A stretch of DNA of 64,000 nt from Bradyrhizobium zhanjiangense (GCF_004114935.1 NZ_CP022221.1:3927001-3991000), one strand, 5' to 3'; shown: positions 36,386 to 45,136, numbered from the stretch's first letter. The notes: generated by a model not told the origin, from the sequence alone. Numbers and translations: made by a program.

Positions 36386-37330
36386 TCAGATCAAATACTG
36401 CTTCGTGATGATTTCGCCCAGCCTGGAATTGTCCGCGATGAATTCCTGAATGAATTCATGCACGCCGTGCTGGAAAATGTCGTTCATGTTGCTGTGTTCG
36501 AGCCGGTTGCGGATGCCGCGGGCGTGGCGCTGGGCCGGGCCCTGGCGGCCATAGGCGACGCCGATCTGGTCGAGGTTGCGCACGAGATTGCCGTAGCAGC
36601 TTGCCAGCGAGCGCGGCAGCGTGTCGTTGAGGATGAGCAGGTCTGCAATCAGCCAGGGTTTCAGCGTCTCGCGGTAGACCCAATGATAGGCCGTCAGCGC
36701 CGAGACCGAGCGCAGGATGGAGCTCCACTGATAGAAGTCGAGCGGGCCGCCGACATGCTCCTCCTCGGGCAATAGCACGTGATACTTCACATCGAGGATG
36801 CGCGCGGTGTTGTCGGCGCGTTCGAGATGCACGCCCATCCGCGAGAACCAGTAGGCATCGTTGCGCAGCATGGTCCGATAGGCCGAGCCATCGAAGCGCA
36901 GCGAGGTCTCCTGCACGAAGCGCAGGAATTTGGCGAGGTCCTCGCGCGTCGAGGTGCCCTTGCTCCAGACCGCCTGAAGCTCGATCCAGGCCGAGTTGAT
37001 GGTGTCCCACATCTCGCTGGTCAGCGCCGTGCGCACCGAGCGCGAGTTCAGCCGCGCTGCCTCGATGCAGTTCCGGATCGAGGACGGGTTGTCCGCCGAG
37101 AACGAGAGATAGTCGACGACGTTGTGCTCGTTGGCTTCCTCATATTGCTGATAGAAGCTGGCGGCGACGCCAGCGGTGAGCAGCGCCGAGTCCCATTCAT
37201 TGGTCTTGCCGATATAGGCGGCGGGAAGCGCGGTGACGCGCAAGGTCGCATCGATGGTGCGCGCGAGATACTCGGCCCGTTCGACGTAGCGGGCGAGCCA
37301 GTAGAGGTTTTCGGCGGTACGCGACAGCAT
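36386..37330 (-). CDS. Alpha-E domain-containing protein
   Basis: 314 residues, all-helical. It opens 'MLSRTAENLYWLARYVERAE' and has 'WDTINSAWIELQAVWSKGTS' and 'LDFYQWSSILRSVSALTAYH', the ordered signatures of the alpha-E family. It has no recognised catalytic site. The gene begins 4 bp after the ATP-grasp stop, which points to translational coupling and a complex between the two products. In the family, alpha-E is always linked to the permuted ATP-grasp protein, as a separate gene or as a fusion. Confidence 0.92.
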   Translation of the reverse strand: MLSRTAENLYWLARYVERAEYLARTIDATLRVTALPAAYIGKTNEWDSALLTAGVAASFYQQYEEANEHNVVDYLSFSADNPSSIRNCIEAARLNSRSVRTALTSEMWDTINSAWIELQAVWSKGTSTREDLAKFLRFVQETSLRFDGSAYRTMLRNDAYWFSRMGVHLERADNTARILDVKYHVLLPEEEHVGGPLDFYQWSSILRSVSALTAYHWVYRETLKPWLIADLLILNDTLPRSLASCYGNLVRNLDQIGVAYGRQGPAQRHARGIRNRLEHSNMNDIFQHGVHEFIQEFIADNSRLGEIITKQYLI

Positions 37331-37334
37331 CTCT

Positions 37335-38753
37335 CTACTCGTCCAAAATCCAGGTGTCTTTGGTGCCGCCGCCCTGGCTCGAATTCACCACCAGGGAGCC
37401 TTCCTTCAGTGCGACGCGTGTCAGCCCGCCAGGCACGATCGTGGTGCGCTTGCTCCCCGTGAGCACGAAGGGCCGCAGGTCGACATGGCGTGGCGCGAGG
37501 CCTGACGCCGTGCAGGTCGGGCAGGTCGAGAGCGCCAGCGTCGGCTGCGCGATAAAGCCTTCCGGCTCACGCTTCAGCTTCTCGCGGAAGGCTTCGATCG
37601 TGGCCTTGGTCGCGGCGGGGCCGATCAGCATGCCGTAGCCGCCGGAGCCATGGACTTCCTTGACGACGAGCTCGCCGAGATTGTCCAGCACATAGGCGAG
37701 ATCCTTCGGCTCGCGGCAGCGCCAGGTTGGCACGTTCTTCAGGATCGGCTCCTCGCCCAGATAGAATTTTACGATATCGGGCATGTACGAGTAGATCGCC
37801 TTGTCGTCGGCGATACCGGTGCCGACCGCGTTGGCGAGCGTGATGTTGCCGGCCGCATAGGCCGACATCAGGCCGGGCACGCCGAGCACGGAATCGGGGC
37901 GGAAGGTGAGGGGGTCGAGGAAATCGTCATCGACGCGGCGATAGATCACGTCGACCCGCTTCAACCCTTCCGTGGTCCGCATGAACACTTCGTTGTTCTT
38001 GACGATGAGGTCGCGCCCCTCGACCAGCTCGATGCCGAGCTTGTCGGCGAGGAAGGAATGCTCGTAATAGGCCGAGTTGTAGACGCCGGGCGTGAGCAGG
38101 GCGACGGTCGGCTCGCCGGAAGCACTTTGCGGCGCGACCGAGCGCAGCGCGGCGAGCAGCTCGTCCGGATAGCGTTCGACCGGCGCAACCTTGTGGCGGG
38201 CGAACAGATCCGGGAACAGCCGCATCATGATCTCGCGGTTTTCCAGCATGTAGGACACGCCCGAGGGCGTCCGCGCGTTGTCCTCCAGCACGATGAAGTC
38301 TTCTGCGTCGACACGGACGATGTCGATGCCGGCGATGTGCACGTAGACGTCGTGCGGCACCTGCTGGCCGTTCATCTCGGGCCGGAACACTGGGTTCTGG
38401 AAGATCAGATCGTCGGGCACGATCTCGGCGCGAAGGATGTCGCGGCCGTGATAGATGTCGCGCAGAAACATGTTGAGCGCGCGCACGCGCTGCTTCAGGC
38501 CCTTCTCCAGCAGCGCCCATTCCTTGCCGGACATGATCCGCGGGATCACGTCGAACGGGATCAGGCGCTCGGTCGCCTCGGCTTCGCCATAGACCGCAAA
38601 GGTGATGCCGATGCGGCGGAACAGGAGCTCCGCCTCCTGGCGGCGATATTCGAGCGCCTCGGGAGGCGTCTCCTTGAGCCAGCGCGCCAGCTCCTGATAG
38701 GCGGGGCGAAGGTCCCCGCCGGGAATATTCATTTCATCAAACGCGATTGCCAT
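37335..38753 (-). CDS. Circularly permuted type 2 ATP-grasp protein
   Basis: 472 residues from ATG 38753. Landmarks of the family are 'RALNMFLRDIYHGRDILRAE', 'GIDIVRVDAEDFIVLEDNAR' (metal/ATP acidic residues), 'TPSGVSYMLENREIMMRLFP' and 'VVKEVHGSGGYGMLIGPAA' (Gly-rich ATP loop). The protein should activate a carboxylate with ATP and join it to an amine, as amidoligases do. Substrate unknown. It is the first gene of the operon ATP-grasp - alpha-E - transglutaminase - Anbu - SDR. An upstream TTG or ATG would add a sequence that overlaps the promoter. Confidence 0.92.
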   Translation of the reverse strand: MAIAFDEMNIPGGDLRPAYQELARWLKETPPEALEYRRQEAELLFRRIGITFAVYGEAEATERLIPFDVIPRIMSGKEWALLEKGLKQRVRALNMFLRDIYHGRDILRAEIVPDDLIFQNPVFRPEMNGQQVPHDVYVHIAGIDIVRVDAEDFIVLEDNARTPSGVSYMLENREIMMRLFPDLFARHKVAPVERYPDELLAALRSVAPQSASGEPTVALLTPGVYNSAYYEHSFLADKLGIELVEGRDLIVKNNEVFMRTTEGLKRVDVIYRRVDDDFLDPLTFRPDSVLGVPGLMSAYAAGNITLANAVGTGIADDKAIYSYMPDIVKFYLGEEPILKNVPTWRCREPKDLAYVLDNLGELVVKEVHGSGGYGMLIGPAATKATIEAFREKLKREPEGFIAQPTLALSTCPTCTASGLAPRHVDLRPFVLTGSKRTTIVPGGLTRVALKEGSLVVNSSQGGGTKDTWILDE

Positions 38754-38974
38754 AGATCCCGATTTGTTTCCGTGGCCATGCGGCAAGAGTGCATGACTTT
38801 CATGTGGTAGCAAGGGGCGGGCCAGCGCGATAAGCATGGAGGATGGGCATTTGCCGGGGATGCCCGGCGGCTTGCCTGAAAAAATGGCTGAGGATTGCTT
38901 ATTTCGGCAGCAAAACCGCGTGACTTGAACGCGTTACCTCGGCAAAGTCGGCGCCACAGGTGAGGGACAGTTTT

Positions 38975-39712
38975 ATGAGCGAGATCGTCACGGCAGGCAT
39001 TCTGGTCATTGGGGACGAAATCCTGTCCGGCCGGACCAAGGACAAGAACATCGGCTTCATCGCCGAATATCTGACCAATATCGGCATCGACCTGAAGGAA
39101 GTGCGGATCGTCTCCGACGAGGAGGACGACATCATCGCCGCGTTGAATGCACTGCGGCAACGCTACACCTATGTCTTCACCACTGGCGGCATTGGCCCGA
39201 CCCATGACGACATCACTGCCGACAGCGTCGCCAAGGCCTTCGGCGTCGGCATCGACCATCACCCGGAGGTGGTCGCCCGCTTCCGCGAGCGCTGGAGCGA
39301 GCAGGATCTCAACGAGGCCCGCTTGCGCATGGCCCGCATCCCTGATGGTGCCGAGCTGATCCAGAGCGCCACCATCCTCGCCCCCGGCTTCAAGATCGGC
39401 AATGTCATCGTGATGGCCGGCGTGCCCTCGATCATGCAGGCGATGATGGACATCGTCTCGCCCAAGCTGAAATCCGGCGTGCGCATGCTCTCCGAATCGG
39501 TCCGCGCCAATGCGCGCGAGGGTGACATCGGCAGTCCGCTGCGGGCCATTGCCGCCGCTCACCCCGACACCATCATCGGCAGCTATCCCTTCATGGACGA
39601 AGAGCAGAGGCCCAACACCAATCTCGTGGTGCGCTCGCGCGATGCCGAGAAGCTCGCGGCGGCGATGGCGGCGGTGAAGGAAATGCTGGCAGGATTGAAC
39701 ATCACCCGCTAA
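38975..39712 (+). CDS. CinA-type molybdopterin-binding-domain protein (short form)
   Basis: 245 residues from ATG 38975. Residues ~5-170 are the MoCF-like domain: 'AGILVIGDEILSGRTKDKNI', 'VFTTGGIGPTHDDITADSVA' and 'VIVMAGVPSIMQAMMDIV'. The C-terminal deamidase domain of full CinA (PncC, NMN deamidase) is absent, so this is the short COG1058 form, whose activity (possibly on ADP-ribose-like compounds) is uncertain. It is divergent from the ATP-grasp gene, 221 bp away, and precedes the phosphoribosyltransferase gene by 42 bp. Confidence 0.9.
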   Translation: MSEIVTAGILVIGDEILSGRTKDKNIGFIAEYLTNIGIDLKEVRIVSDEEDDIIAALNALRQRYTYVFTTGGIGPTHDDITADSVAKAFGVGIDHHPEVVARFRERWSEQDLNEARLRMARIPDGAELIQSATILAPGFKIGNVIVMAGVPSIMQAMMDIVSPKLKSGVRMLSESVRANAREGDIGSPLRAIAAAHPDTIIGSYPFMDEEQRPNTNLVVRSRDAEKLAAAMAAVKEMLAGLNITR

Positions 39713-39754
39713 AGCGCCCAGCTTGCTGGACGTTTGACGAAGCAGGAGACGACA

Positions 39755-40282
39755 ATGGCTGGTGAAGCACCGGAACTGAGCGCGCAGGAGCGGGCGGGCA
39801 AGGCCTTCCCGGTCTCGTGGGACCAGTTCCACCGCGATTGCCGGGCGCTGACCTGGCGGCTGAACGAGGTCGGCCCGTTCCATGCGGTGATCGCGATCAC
39901 CCGTGGCGGCCTGGTGCCGGCCGCGATCGTGGCGCGCGAGCTCGGCGTGCGCGTCATCGATACGGTCTGCATCGCCAGTTACGAGCATAACAAGCAGGGC
40001 GAGCTCCAGGTCCTCAAGGGTATTTCCGAGGCGGCGATGAAGCTCGGCGGCGGCACCGGCAAAGGGCTTTTGATCGTCGACGATCTCGTCGACACCGGCA
40101 AGACCGGCAAGCTGGTGCGCGAGATGCTGCCCGACGCGCATTTCGCCACGGTCTATGCCAAGCCGATGGGCCGTCCGCTGGTCGACACCTTCATCACGGA
40201 AGTATCACAGGACACCTGGATCTTCTTCCCCTGGGACACCGCGCTGTCCTACCATCCGCCGCTGCGAGATGGGGCGGCGTGA
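39755..40282 (+). CDS. gpt: Xanthine phosphoribosyltransferase
   Basis: 175 residues from ATG 39755 (AGGAGAC upstream). The PRPP-binding loop is [15 protein letters not shown], preceded by '[20 protein letters not shown]', and the Trp-rich C-terminus '[17 protein letters not shown]' is characteristic of Gpt. It salvages xanthine and guanine to XMP and GMP. It is probably co-transcribed with the short CinA gene. A family A repeat follows the stop. Confidence 0.92.
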   Translation: MAGEAPELSAQERAGKAFPVSWDQFHRDCRALTWRLNEVGPFHAVIAITRGGLVPAAIVARELGVRVIDTVCIASYEHNKQGELQVLKGISEAAMKLGGGTGKGLLIVDDLVDTGKTGKLVREMLPDAHFATVYAKPMGRPLVDTFITEVSQDTWIFFPWDTALSYHPPLRDGAA

Positions 40283-40290
40283 CTGTCGCC

Positions 40291-40369
40291 GTCATTGCGA
40301 GCGAAGCGAAGCAATCCAGACTGCTTCCGCGGATGCATTTCTGGATTGCTTCGCTTCGCTCGCAATGAC
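40291..40369. repeat. Intergenic palindromic repeat, family A
   Basis: GTCATTGCGAGCGAAGCGAA GCAATCCAGA on the left pairs with TCTGGATTGCTTCGCTTCGC ... CGCAATGAC. It is the shortest and most perfect of the four copies and fills the gap to the next gene, which starts 14 bp later. Confidence 0.8.
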
Positions 40370-40383
40370 GGGCGGAGGCAGCC

Positions 40384-41001
40384 ATGCCCCTGCAAAACCG
40401 CGTCACGCCGACAGGCGACATCATCGCCACCCCTCATCGCGGCCTGTTCACCGGCAACCGCGGCATCATTCATGATCCCGCGACGAAGACGCTGCTGAAG
40501 AAGCGCTCGTCGTCGCCGGCCTGGCTCACCTGCACTTGCGAATTCCGCGGCCGGCGCCGCGAGGTGATGGCACAGCGCAGCTGGACCGAGCTGTTCTTCC
40601 TGGACGAGGCCACTGCGCTCGCCGCCGGCCATCGCCCCTGCTTCTATTGTCGCCGCGACGATGCCAATCGCTTCCGGGCCGCATGGGAGAAGGGCAATCG
40701 CGTGCACAGCGTCCGCATGCACGACATCGACACGGTACTGCATCACGAGCGGCTCGATCACGGTAGGAAACGACTGCACGCGCTGCTGGTGCCGCTGCAC
40801 CAGCTTCCCGCCGGTGCGATGGTTCAGCAGGGTGCGGAGAGCTTTCTGGTGACGCAGGGCAGGGCCCTGCTGTGGTCACCGGCGGGCTATAGCGCGGTCG
40901 AGCGTCAGCTCAGCGAAGCGGCGTTGCTGACGCCGCCCTCAACGCTGCGCACATTGAACGCCGGCTACGCGCCAGTGTTGCATCCGACGGCGCTGCCTTA
41001 G
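40384..41001 (+). CDS. Conserved hypothetical protein with Cys pairs
   Basis: 205 residues, no signal peptide or membrane helix. It opens with 'TGDIIATPHRGLFTGNRGII', followed by 'WLTCTCEFRGRRREVMAQRS' and 'WTELFFLDEATALAAGHRPC' and then FYCRRDDANRF. The CxC at about residue 50 and the CxxC at about 88 may bind a metal or form a disulfide. I have seen this architecture in alphaproteobacteria without a function. It follows directly on the repeat after gpt. Confidence 0.72.
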   Translation: MPLQNRVTPTGDIIATPHRGLFTGNRGIIHDPATKTLLKKRSSSPAWLTCTCEFRGRRREVMAQRSWTELFFLDEATALAAGHRPCFYCRRDDANRFRAAWEKGNRVHSVRMHDIDTVLHHERLDHGRKRLHALLVPLHQLPAGAMVQQGAESFLVTQGRALLWSPAGYSAVERQLSEAALLTPPSTLRTLNAGYAPVLHPTALP

Positions 41002-41021
41002 CGCAGCGCCCGCCTTTGCCA

Positions 41022-42044
41022 TTACCCGAGTTTCTCGCGGGCCAGTGCGGCTCCTGCGCCGAGCGCCGCCAGCTTGGCTTCCGCGATCTCCCGCCGCATC
41101 GGCGCCATGCCGCAATTGGTGGTGGCGATGATGTTGCTCTTGGGGACGAATTTCGATACCGCCTCGATCACCTTCACGACGTCCTCGGCGGTTTCCACCG
41201 TATCGCTGGCGACGTCGATCACGCCGGCCTGCACGATCTTGGTCTTGAGCAGCGCCAGCAGGTCGAGCGGCACCTTCGAATTGCGGCACTCGATCGCGAC
41301 CTGCTGGATCGGGCTGGCGTCGATCGCCGGAAAGATCTGCTCATACTGCCGCCATTGGCTGCCGAGCGTCTCCTTCCAGTCGGTGTTGGCCTTGATGCCG
41401 TAGCCGTAGCAGATGTGCACGGCGGTGGCGCAGGAGAGGCCCTGCGCCGCGCGCTCCAGCGCCTTGATGCCCCAGTCGTTGACCTCGTCCATATAGACGT
41501 TGAAGGCGGGCTCATCGAACTGCACGAGATCGACGCCGTCGGCCTGGAGCGCCTTGGCCTCCTCGTTTAGCAGCTCGGCGAAGGCGAACGCCATCTTGAC
41601 GCGGTCGCCGTAATAACGGTCCGCAATCGTGTCGATGATGGTCATCGGGCCGGGCAGGGTGAATTTCAGCTTCTTCTTCGTGTGCGAGCGCGCAACGCGC
41701 GCCTCGTCGGCATGAACGCGGCCCTTGAGCCGGAGCGGAGCAACCACCTGCGGCACCATCGCCTTGTAGCGGTCCTTGCGGATGCCCATCTCGACCTTGT
41801 GGGCGAAGTCGATGCCTTCGATCTTCTCCAGGAAGCCGTGCACGAAATGCTGGCGGGCCTGCTCGCCCTCGGTGACGACGTCGATGCCCGCGTCCTCCTG
41901 GATCTTCAGCCAGATCAGTGTCGCGTCGCGCTTGGCGCGCAAGAGCTCTTCGCCCTGCGACTTCCAGGGTGCCCAGAGCATATTGGGCTCGGCGAGCCAT
42001 TCCGGCTTCGGCAAGGAGCCGGCGATCGTGGTTGGAAACAGCAT
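41022..42044 (-). CDS. Cobalamin-independent methionine-synthase-like (MetE C-domain) protein
   Basis: 340 residues from ATG 42044, matching only the catalytic C-terminal half of MetE. 'TTIAGSLPKPEWLAEPNMLW' starts the barrel, and the zinc ligands appear in order: His-x-Cys in AVHICYGYG (about 208-210), Glu in IECRNSK (about 251) and Cys in TTNCGMAPM (about 310). It should transfer a methyl group to a thiol such as homocysteine. The methyl donor cannot be told, and short MetE-like proteins are known that use donors other than the classical polyglutamylated folate. Confidence 0.88.
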   Translation of the reverse strand: MLFPTTIAGSLPKPEWLAEPNMLWAPWKSQGEELLRAKRDATLIWLKIQEDAGIDVVTEGEQARQHFVHGFLEKIEGIDFAHKVEMGIRKDRYKAMVPQVVAPLRLKGRVHADEARVARSHTKKKLKFTLPGPMTIIDTIADRYYGDRVKMAFAFAELLNEEAKALQADGVDLVQFDEPAFNVYMDEVNDWGIKALERAAQGLSCATAVHICYGYGIKANTDWKETLGSQWRQYEQIFPAIDASPIQQVAIECRNSKVPLDLLALLKTKIVQAGVIDVASDTVETAEDVVKVIEAVSKFVPKSNIIATTNCGMAPMRREIAEAKLAALGAGAALAREKLG

Positions 42045-42149
42045 GGCGGCCTCCCGGCGGGTTGTGTTGCGCCCCTTCCTGCCATGTCTTAACGTCGACG
42101 TACAGAACGACAAAAGTCGTCAAACCCGCGACGCCGGACCGGAAACGCC

Positions 42150-42758
42150 ATGATCGAATTCTTCTTCGACTGTTCCAGCCCCTGGACCTATCTCGCCTTC
42201 CACAACATCCAGCCGCTCGCGAAGGAGCTCGGCGCGGAGATCATCTGGCGGCCGATCCTGGTGGGCGGCATTTTCAACACCGTCAACCCGAGCGTCTATG
42301 CGCAGCGGGAGAAGCCGGTGCCGCTGAAGGCGCGCTACATGAAAAAGGACCTCGCCGACTGGGCCCGCTCGGCTGGCCTGTCGATCAAGATGCCGCCGAC
42401 GGTGTTTCCGGTGAACAGCGTCAAGGCGATGCGTGGCTGCATCTGGCTGGGCAAGGACATGGTGCCATTCGCCACCGCCGTGTTCGAGGCCTATTGGGGC
42501 GAGGACAAGGACATCTCGCAGGACGCGGTGCTGGCCGAGATCTGCAAGAAGGTGGGTATCGACGAACAGAAATTCTTCGCCGGCATCGCAGAGCAGGGCA
42601 TCAAGGACCAGCTCAAGGCGAATACGGAGGAGGTCGTCGCGCGTGGCGGTTTCGGCTCGCCGACGATCTTCGTCGGCAAGACCGACATGTATTTCGGCAA
42701 TGACCGCCTGCCGCTGATCCGCGAGGCGCTGCAGCGTCAAAGGGCGAGTGCGGCCTGA
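42150..42758 (+). CDS. 2-hydroxychromene-2-carboxylate isomerase-like DsbA-fold protein
   Basis: 202 residues. 'MIEFFFDCSSPWTYLAFHNI' has the Ser in place of the Cys of DsbA (C-S-S-P-W), typical of kappa-class GST-like isomerases. 'WRPILVGGIFNTVNP' and 'VVARGGFGSPTIFVGKTDMY' follow. The family isomerises 2-hydroxychromene-2-carboxylate with glutathione in naphthalene breakdown, but most homologues act on unknown substrates. The stop overlaps the next ATG (TGATG), so it is coupled to the quinone-reductase gene. Confidence 0.88.
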   Translation: MIEFFFDCSSPWTYLAFHNIQPLAKELGAEIIWRPILVGGIFNTVNPSVYAQREKPVPLKARYMKKDLADWARSAGLSIKMPPTVFPVNSVKAMRGCIWLGKDMVPFATAVFEAYWGEDKDISQDAVLAEICKKVGIDEQKFFAGIAEQGIKDQLKANTEEVVARGGFGSPTIFVGKTDMYFGNDRLPLIREALQRQRASAA

Positions 42759-43735
42759 TGGTGCGGGCTGTCGTTTGCCGCGAACTCGGCGCGCCCGAGA
42801 CGTTGCGGCTGGAAGAGTTTCCGTCGCCGCCGCTTGGGCATGGCGAGGTGCGCGTTGCGATCCGCGCTGCCGGCCTGAACTTTCCCGATGTGCTGATGGC
42901 GGCGGGCGAATATCAGCTCAAGCCGGAGCTGCCGTTCACGCCCGGCATGGAAGCCGCCGGGGACGTGATCGAAGTGGGGGCGGAGGCGGGGGGCGTTGCC
43001 GTCGGCGACAAGGTCATCGTGAAGATGCGCCACGGCGCCTTCACCGATGAGGCGGTGGTGACGCCGTCGCAGCTCACCCCCAAGCCGTCCACGTTCGACT
43101 ATGCGGAAGCTGCGACCTATCTCGCCGGCCACGGCACGGCCTATCATGCACTGATCGATCGCGGCCGGGTCGCGCCGGGCGAGGTGTTGCTGGTGCACGG
43201 CGCCGGCGGCGGCGTCGGCCTTGCCGCCGTCGAGATCGGCAAGATGCTGGGCGCGACCGTGATTGCGACCGCCTCCAGCGACGAGAAGCTGGCGATCGCG
43301 AAATCGCGCGGCGCCGATCATCTCGTCCGCTACGATCGCGAGCCGTTTCGCGATGCCGTCAAGCGCATCACCGACGGCCGCGGCGCCGATGTCGTGTTCG
43401 ATCCCGTCGGCGGCCAGGTTTTCGAGGATTCGATGCGCTGCATCGCCTGGGGCGCGCGGCTTCTGGTGATCGGCTTCACCGGCGGCATCGGTTCGGCCAA
43501 GACCAATCTGCTGCTGATCAAGGGCGCCAGCGTGTTGGGGGTGCGCGCCGGCGAGGCCGTGCGGAGAAATCCCGCGCTCGGCGAAGTGCGCCTGAAGGCA
43601 CTGCTGCAATGGGCGGAGGAAGGCAAGCTGCGCCCGAACGTCTCGCATCGCCTGCCGCTGGAAGACTATGCGAAGGCGATGCGGTTGCTGATCGAGCGCA
43701 AGGCGATTGGGCGCGTCGCGCTGATTATGGATTGA
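42758..43735 (+). CDS. NADPH:quinone oxidoreductase family protein
   Basis: 325 residues, zinc-free MDR family. 'RAVVCRELGAPETLRLEEFP' is the usual start, then 'FTPGMEAAGDVIEVG' (no Zn ligands) and the NADPH loop VHGAGGGVGLAAVEIGK. 'DPVGGQVFEDSMRCIAWGAR' follows. Reduces quinones or enones with NADPH. Overlaps the upstream isomerase gene by one base, so the pair forms an operon. Confidence 0.92.
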   Translation: MVRAVVCRELGAPETLRLEEFPSPPLGHGEVRVAIRAAGLNFPDVLMAAGEYQLKPELPFTPGMEAAGDVIEVGAEAGGVAVGDKVIVKMRHGAFTDEAVVTPSQLTPKPSTFDYAEAATYLAGHGTAYHALIDRGRVAPGEVLLVHGAGGGVGLAAVEIGKMLGATVIATASSDEKLAIAKSRGADHLVRYDREPFRDAVKRITDGRGADVVFDPVGGQVFEDSMRCIAWGARLLVIGFTGGIGSAKTNLLLIKGASVLGVRAGEAVRRNPALGEVRLKALLQWAEEGKLRPNVSHRLPLEDYAKAMRLLIERKAIGRVALIMD

Positions 43736-43837
43736 CGGTGCCGCTGAACCGCGGCTGCGCGAAGCGCAGTCCGCTGGCGTAATCCACCACTTCTACCAGA
43801 GCGGAAAGCAAAGAGGTGGGTTACGCCCTGCAGTGCC

Positions 43838-43958
43838 GTAGGGTGGGCAAAGCGACTTGTCCGCCGTAGCGCGGAGAGCGAAGGCGGAAGCGTGCCCACC
43901 ATTCTGGTTTCGGTTGCGGGTAGATGGTGGGCACGGCGCGATGCGCCTTTGCCCACCC
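43838..43958. repeat. Intergenic palindromic repeat, family C
   Basis: GTAGGGTGGGCAAAGCG ... CGTGCCCACC on the left and ATGGTGGGCACGGCGCG ... GCCTTTGCCCACCC on the right. It carries an extra inner CCGCCGTAGCG / GAAGGCGG block compared with the copy at 3091. It ends just before the IS110-family element. Confidence 0.75.
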
Positions 43959-43984
43959 TTGTAATAGCGCAATCAGATATTGTC

Positions 43985-44165
43985 GGCGTGTTCCGTGAGG
44001 AATGGCCTGCCGCGGCTGCAACCCGCGGCAGGCCGCTGGCGATCGGATCGCGCCCACCCTGAGCAGTTTGTGGCTGCCCCGTAGCAGGATCGCGCCAGCA
44101 CCTTCATCGGACCCGGATGGTTGCCGGAACAATCAGGTTCGCTTCACAAGGCAGGGTCGACGAAG
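43985..44165 (+). ncRNA. Candidate bridge-RNA region of the IS110-family element
   Basis: The leader contains a perfect 12-bp stem, GGCCTGCCGCGG (44004-44015) with CCGCGGCAGGCC (44023-44034) and loop CTGCAAC. Further on GGATCGCGCC is repeated at 44045 and 44087, framing a small GCAG...CTGC hairpin. IS110-family elements are known to encode a structured RNA here that binds donor and target DNA. The exact ends and loop pairing cannot be fixed from one copy. Confidence 0.45.
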
Positions 44166-45119
44166 ATGGCACAGACTAGCACGACGACAGCGGGAATCGA
44201 TACGTCCAAGGCGAAGCTCGACATTGTAGTTCATGGTCGAGACGAGGGTTGGGAGGTCGCCAACGACCTTCCCGGTTGGCGGAAGCTGGTGCAACTGCTG
44301 ACCAAAGCTGGCGTCAAGCGAGTCGGGATCGAAGCGACCGGCGGTTACGAGTGTGGGGTAGTGGAGCATTTGCGTGCGGCCGGCGTCATCGTGCTGGTGC
44401 TGCAGCCGATCCAGGTCAAGGCGTTCGGCCGCTCCCGATTGCGTCGCGCCAAGAACGATACGCTGGATGCCGCGCTGATTGCTGCCTGCGCGGCATCGCT
44501 CGAAGAGGTGAGGAGTGCGCCGGATCCGCGCTTGGCGGAGCTCGCCGAGCAGCTCACCTTCCTCGAGCAGATCGAGGACGACATCAAGCGCTTCAAGACC
44601 CGGCTCGAGCATCTCGATAAGCCTGGGCTACGCCGCATCGTGCTGGATGACATTGCCCGGTTGAAGGCAAGGCGGCTCTCCCAAATCCGTCACATCGCCA
44701 AGCAACTACGCGCTCACCACGATCTCGCTGTCCGCCTTGACCTAGTGATGAGCATTCCCGGGATCGGTGAGCGCACGGCACTGGCCCTCCTGGTCCGCAT
44801 GCCTGAACTCGGCCGTGTCAGCCGGGAGGAAGTCGCAGCCCTTGCCGGGCTGGCTCCCTTCGACAACGATAGCGGGCAGTACACGGGCCAACGCCGTATC
44901 GCCGGCGGCCGCGCTCGCCTGCGTCGCTCTCTGTTTGCGGCAGCCCTGCCTGCGGCCTTCCGCTGGAATAAGGCCGTCATGGCCCTCTATGCCCGCCTGA
45001 CTGCGGCCGGAAAGGCTCACAATGCCGCTCTCATCGCATGCGCGCGCAAGCTGCTCATCTATGCCAACACCGTCGTGCAACGCGGAACGCCGTGGACTGA
45101 AAAACTCCTCGGCGTTTAA
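44166..45119 (+). CDS. IS110 family RNA-guided recombinase/transposase
   Basis: 317 residues from ATG 44166, uninterrupted. The N-terminal RuvC-like DEDD domain shows AGIDTSKAKLDIVV (first Asp), RVGIEATGGYE (Glu) and AKNDTLDAALIA (Asp pair). A coiled-coil region spans ~125-195. The C-terminal domain has 'MSIPGIGERTALALLVRMPE' and the catalytic-Ser motif 'NDSGQYTGQRRIAGGRARLR'. The protein should cut and rejoin DNA with a bridge RNA as guide. The intact frame suggests the element may still be active. Confidence 0.93.
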   Translation: MAQTSTTTAGIDTSKAKLDIVVHGRDEGWEVANDLPGWRKLVQLLTKAGVKRVGIEATGGYECGVVEHLRAAGVIVLVLQPIQVKAFGRSRLRRAKNDTLDAALIAACAASLEEVRSAPDPRLAELAEQLTFLEQIEDDIKRFKTRLEHLDKPGLRRIVLDDIARLKARRLSQIRHIAKQLRAHHDLAVRLDLVMSIPGIGERTALALLVRMPELGRVSREEVAALAGLAPFDNDSGQYTGQRRIAGGRARLRRSLFAAALPAAFRWNKAVMALYARLTAAGKAHNAALIACARKLLIYANTVVQRGTPWTEKLLGV

Positions 45120-45136
45120 TGGTTGCTACGAGAGCC

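Larger units (their letters stand above)
43970..45136 (+). mobile_element. IS110-family insertion sequence (ends approximate)
   Basis: About 1.15 kb made of a ~190-bp non-coding left end, the recombinase gene and a very short right end. The long upstream leader with a strong hairpin is the layout of the IS110 subgroup, which carries its guide RNA in the left end. No terminal inverted repeat was found, as expected. Boundaries are inferred: the left from the end of the family C repeat, the right from the enoyl-CoA hydratase stop at 45137. No host gene appears interrupted. Confidence 0.75.

Noticed and set aside
43970..45136. Gene disruption by the IS110-family element
   Set aside because: Both neighbours (quinone reductase and enoyl-CoA hydratase) are complete, so the element sits between genes.
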